NCBI GenBank assembly: GCA_963514095.1
Contig: OY741268.1
Location: 28,997,064-29,061,063, forward strand
DNA length: 64,000 nt
Source: Eutrigla gurnardus
Taxonomy: Eukaryota; Chordata; Actinopteri; Perciformes; Triglidae
Direction: 5' to 3'
Below the pieces are notes generated by a model. That model saw only the letters and a program-made list of their open reading frames with translations, was not told where the DNA came from and searched no databases. How positions within the stretch are numbered: the first letter of the stretch is position 1; each line of letters begins with the position of its first letter. The translations under genes and the position numbers were made by a program. Positions 58,882 through 64,000 of the stretch are shown one piece after another.

Positions 58882-59658
58882 TCATTCCATGGAGAGCTGC
58901 ACGCTGTCGCTCTGGCCCTGCTGCTGATGCTGATCAAACTTCCTGGCTGAAAGACAGAGAGTCAACATTACATATATCTTGTCTTCAGGATGAGACACAT
59001 TCTGGATTATGAACCCAGATCCTCACCCAGAGAGTACATCTCCAGCTGCTGACGGAGGCGGACCTTCTGCAGGCTGTCGTAGAAGTTGGGCTCGGGGGTG
59101 CTGCCGGCGGCCGGAGGCAGAGTGAAGATGCGCATGATCTTCCTCTTGTTCCTAAGTGACGGGTGAACAGAAGGCCACACTGCATCACGCACAATATCAC
59201 CACTTGTTTCTGACAGTTCACAGCAATGATTAAAACTGGTGTTAAATTGGGCTTGTTTAGTTTTAATGCATGTGAGGTGAATTATGGATTATTATTTTTA
59301 TTATTAATATAACCCAAGATTCAGCTAGCCTTGCAAAAAAAAAAAAAAACAGCCAGTAGAAAAGTCCTGCATAGTAATACTTTTTACTTTATACTTTTGA
59401 GTACCTTGTGTGTGTATTATATATAGCTAATATATATATATGTGTATGTATTTATTTCGTGCTGTACTGTATATCTGTGAGACTACATCTTGTTGAACCT
59501 CCATCATCTCCATCTATGCGTTGACCGGGCGGTCCTTACTTTCTGGCGTACATCAGCAGGCCGAAGCTGACCAGGATGACGAGCAGGTAGACGTTGGTGG
59601 CCTCGTTCCAGGCCTCGTGCACCGAGTAGTCGATGGACTCGGGCTCGTGACCGCCCAT
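58882..59658 (-). CDS. smim19: small integral membrane protein 19
   Basis: SMIM19 is a small single-span membrane protein of unknown function, conserved in vertebrates. Three coding exons in transcript order: 59658-59540, 59151-59027, 58946-58882, giving 102 residues (human about 107). After MGGHEPESIDYSVHEAWNEA comes a span near residues 23-38 (VYLLVILVSFGLLMYA), a basic RKNKRKIMRIF stop-transfer, PEPNFYDSLQKVRLRQQLEMYS, and the ending QSDSVQLSME, all matching the human order. The start exon opens 14 bases upstream at an acceptor (59673-59675), so there is a noncoding first exon. A donor on the minus strand near 60201 (GGACAG|GTAAAG) is a candidate for its end. Confidence 0.95.
59318..59361 (+). 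repeat. dispersed repeat family D, copy 2
   Basis: GATTCAGCTAGCCTTGC, an A15 run and CAGCCAGTAGAAA; matches 25857-25905. It lies in smim19 intron 2. Confidence 0.65.
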
Positions 59659-59879
59659 CGGGATAACGGCAACTACACGTAAACGTGTAAAAGTAAGAGA
59701 AACAGAGATTCTATCACATCCGCCTCCTCTGCTCAGCTACACTTGCGACTCCACAGAGAATGGTGTAAACACCGACGTCACATCCTTTTTCTTCTTCTTC
59801 ATTTCTTCCTTTTTTTTTCCGGGTGGCGTTGCTGCCTCCTACAGTCCTGCCTGTGAACTACACACACAGTTTCCTCACC

Positions 59880-59975
59880 ATAACAACATTTAATATCACG
59901 ATTATGCCTACAAAATAATTACGATATATTCATCACGATATTGTCCAGATAATCACCATAAAAAAATCAGTCATC
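59880..59975 (+). repeat. dispersed repeat family E, short copy near smim19
   Basis: ATTTAATATCACGATTATGC, AATAATTACGATAT and TTGTCCAGATAATCACC match the left part of the syvn1 intron copies. The right part is missing. Confidence 0.55.
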
Positions 59976-60149
59976 CATAGGAGGCGTCATCATCTGTCAT
60001 CCACAGGGGGCGCCACAAATGGGCAAAGAAAAAGAAAAACATCTAAATATTCTACTTTTACTATTTTTTTCAATACTATAACTACTATTATTTCGAAATA
60101 TTACATAAGCCTACAACATGACTACATGGCAACGCCTATTCATTAATGG

Positions 60150-60520
60150 AGAGGCCTTTTTTTCTGAGCCCCCTCCCCCCTTCCCGGCTCTACCACTTTA
60201 CCTGTCCTCTGGAGGGGGGCGGAGCAAAACGAGGTATCTGATTCCGACGTGACCCCAGGAAAGATGCTAATACTTTAGCGTTATTAAAAAGTCAAAACTA
60301 ATAAAGCTTCCTGGCGTCCAGGGAACGGAAATAAGGAAGAAGAACGGGGAAAGGTACAGTAACGTTTATGTGTTGAAATGGACAAAATTAATAGTTTAGT
60401 TGCTGTTGTTGGAGCGTTAACTTGCTAGCTTACTTTTGGACAACATAGCCAGTTACTCCCGCCTTAAATACATCCGGGACATTAGGGAAGTTAACGTTAG
60501 GGCATATTCAGGTGTTATTT
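60150..60520 (-). promoter_or_regulatory. probable smim19 promoter and noncoding first exon
   Basis: GC-rich sequence with GGGGGGCGGAGC (60216-60227) and a minus-strand donor near 60201 fit a promoter. On the plus strand GGGGAAAG|GTACAG (donor after 60352) could end a divergent noncoding exon. GCTAGC/GTTAAC-type words at 60410-60505 resemble those in the other first introns here. No divergent coding gene follows. Confidence 0.4.
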
Positions 60521-60599
60521 TTAATCTGTTGACTGTTACTCATCTTTATTGACATATGTCCTGCCTGTAATAGTCAATTAATATAATATGAGAGAGGAC

Positions 60600-62751
60600 A
60601 AAGGCATATGTTGTCAATGTAGACAAGAGAAACTATTAATAAAAGCCCAAGCAACAGAACATTTTAAATTTGAAGACACCTGCACCCTGTGATGTGAGTG
60701 CATGGAGAACTGGACTTTCCGCATAGAGATATAAAAGACTAGGAAAAATGGCAGAAAAGAGAAAGAATGTGAAAGATAAGATAAATAATTAAATAAAAAA
60801 AAACCTTCACACACGAAGAAAATGCCACCGTAGCTGAGAACAATAGGATGCAACAATGTAAGTTTATTTGTCGAGTTTACAGCCTCTTCACTGTGCTTCA
60901 GCCAGTGATAATACAACACAGGCAGCTGCTCCAAACCGGCTTGTAAGGAACTAAACACACTGGTATCAGTGTAGCTGATGGTTAACGCAACACTAACACA
61001 CTCAAACCACATTAAATCAGGTCAATATCACTTCCTTATCAGCAATTACATGATATCGTACACACACACACACACACACACAAATACCTTTTGTTGCATC
61101 ACGCTCTTTTTTTTCTTCAAAATTATCTTATTTTTCAAAATAGAGTTTTTTTTTACTAATTCAGAACTACAGAATACATAAAGCTGCATTCACCAATAAT
61201 TGCTGTATTAAGAACATAAGACGGAGACAAGAGCCGAAGCTCAGCACACATAAAAGGATTAGAAATGACAGTAACTGCAGTGGTTCATTGTGTAACAGCT
61301 GTTGGACAGAAGAAAAAAACAACACACACACAAAAGAAACAACATCTCTGGTTGCTACTCCCAGCAAACATGAAGCCAGCTTGGTAGCGACAACTTCACA
61401 CGAGTTGTTCTCGCCGCGTCAACGCTTTTAGATTTTTAAGCATAGGGCTTGATGTGAGAAGCACGCTGCTCAAGTTAAGCGCCGAAATCAACCCGGGCTG
61501 TTACAGTACGTGGACAGACGCAATATGATCTGTAGAAACTTCTTATAAAGACTCGGCCCAGGCTTGAATGTTATCACGGTGGTGAAATCATTCACAAATG
61601 TAAGTGATGGAGAACCGGTGATGAGTTAGGTCCGTCTCAGGCTAAATACACAGTAGGAGTGCTGGCAGAGAAACAAAGAGGGCTTTCTAAAGATGTCCGA
61701 GACGTTGACCAAACAGCTAAATGCTTCAAAATAAGACTCCAAAAGAAATAAAAACCACACACACAAATACAAACAAAATAAAGTGGGGGAAACAACTTTA
61801 AATCAAACCTTTTTCCCCCTCAAGGAAAAACCTGAAAACAAGCTGTAAATATGCTGTTATTTATCATTTATTTACAACACATAAGCTATTTTTTTGTATG
61901 CAAATAATGAAGCAAGCTGTTAAGTTATTGGCCCACACGGGGGACTCAGCATGGGTGACGGCGATTTAAACATGCAGATTCAGGGCTCCCTCTAAGCCTT
62001 CAGAGTGAAACGGGACCACAACCCTCAGCGGGTAGAAAGACAGACCAGCGCACGGCATTATCTCAGATGTGTTTGGGAGGAAACTGCTCATCAGTGCACC
62101 GTTTCAGTCTCGAGATGGTTTTCCTCATACGCGTCCCCTCTGAGGACTTTCATATTTACAGTTAATCTGCTGTCGCATCAAAACTGCTACCGATACGTTG
62201 CACTTGGACTGTTAGCCAAATAGCCACGCTGTAACAATAACAGAAGTTTGAACCAGTGCAGATACAGAGTGTGGGATGTAAAATAATCACCCATTTTGTT
62301 GGCAGAGCAGCATCTTCATTATGCGGCCAAACTGGTCTGTCCTTCTGCCAGCGGCGGCTGTGTTACTAGCAGTGGATATACGCTGTTACAGCATCTAGAA
62401 GCAGTCCTCTTAACTGTTAGGATGAAATAGCTGTCCCTAGTCCTGTATAGGTTTGTGTTTCTGCAAGGTTGCCGCAGCATTAGAACGAGCTTTAAGCAGG
62501 CTGAACGAAGTCAGCGTCTAATAAAAGCATTAGCGGTATTGAGCATTATTGCTGTAGCTATCGGTTTTTAGCGCGAGCGGTACTACTCTAGTGTTAGCAG
62601 GCGGACGTGTTAGAGGCGACTGTAAGTTATGACTGCACTACGCTTACGAAATGCATGCGGCGACGTGGAGCAGCGTGGTCTATGAGCTCTACGACTGCGG
62701 CTGGGTGGCGAGGGATGAGGCGTAGAGGGAGCACTGATCGGTTCACTGGTG
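60600..62751 (-). other. probable 3' UTR of fam199x and spacer
   Basis: No coding exon was found. The stretch contains a (CA)n run at about 61060-61082, several AT-rich blocks, and TTTATT words (AATAAA on the minus strand) near 60866, 61858 and 61868 that could end fam199x transcripts. The UTR boundary cannot be fixed. Confidence 0.45.

Positions 62752-64000
<1,249 letters not shown>

Overview
The window is nuclear DNA from a ray-finned (probably percomorph) teleost. The evidence is compact GT-AG split genes with G/C-ending codons in coding exons, short introns, long CA/GT and AAT microsatellites, a tRNA-derived SINE of fish type, several dispersed fish-like repeat families, and protein sequences closest to vertebrate orthologues. 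The species cannot be named from the sequence. Nothing bacterial, viral or CRISPR-like was seen. Gene models were assembled by hand from splice consensus, reading-frame continuity and recalled family sequences. Coding phases close in every complete model.

Layout. (1) 1-330: the 3' end of an unidentified plus-strand gene. (2) 0.33-11.9 kb: an intergenic stretch full of repeats. (3) 12.66-16.13 kb (+): cfap100, a ciliary protein, with an RFX X-box upstream. (4) 17.17-22.16 kb (+): ap1ar (gadkin). (5) 26.1-36.2 kb (+): smad5, with noncoding 5' exons and a glycine-rich insertion in the linker. (6) 37.3-45.9 kb (+): syvn1 (HRD1), with an exact ERSE-II motif upstream of exon 1. (7) 46.5-51.2 kb (-): gpr137, convergent with syvn1, with a six-copy 70-bp array carrying CTCF-like cores in its last intron. 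(8) 51.6-57.6 kb (+): a PLD3/PLD4-type phospholipase D with a roughly 400-residue N-terminal extension, head-to-head with gpr137 across an intergene holding an exact CLEAR-type palindrome. (9) 58.9-59.7 kb (-): smim19. (10) 62.75-64.0 kb (-): the C-terminal part of fam199x, which runs off the right edge.

The genes do not form one pathway, but several promoters carry a motif that fits the product: X-box with a ciliary gene, ERSE-II with an ER-associated degradation ligase, and CLEAR with two genes whose families are lysosomal. The least familiar gene is the phospholipase D. It has two intact HKD motifs behind a membrane anchor, plus a long acidic cytosolic tail containing a basic SRIP motif of the type bound by microtubule EB proteins.
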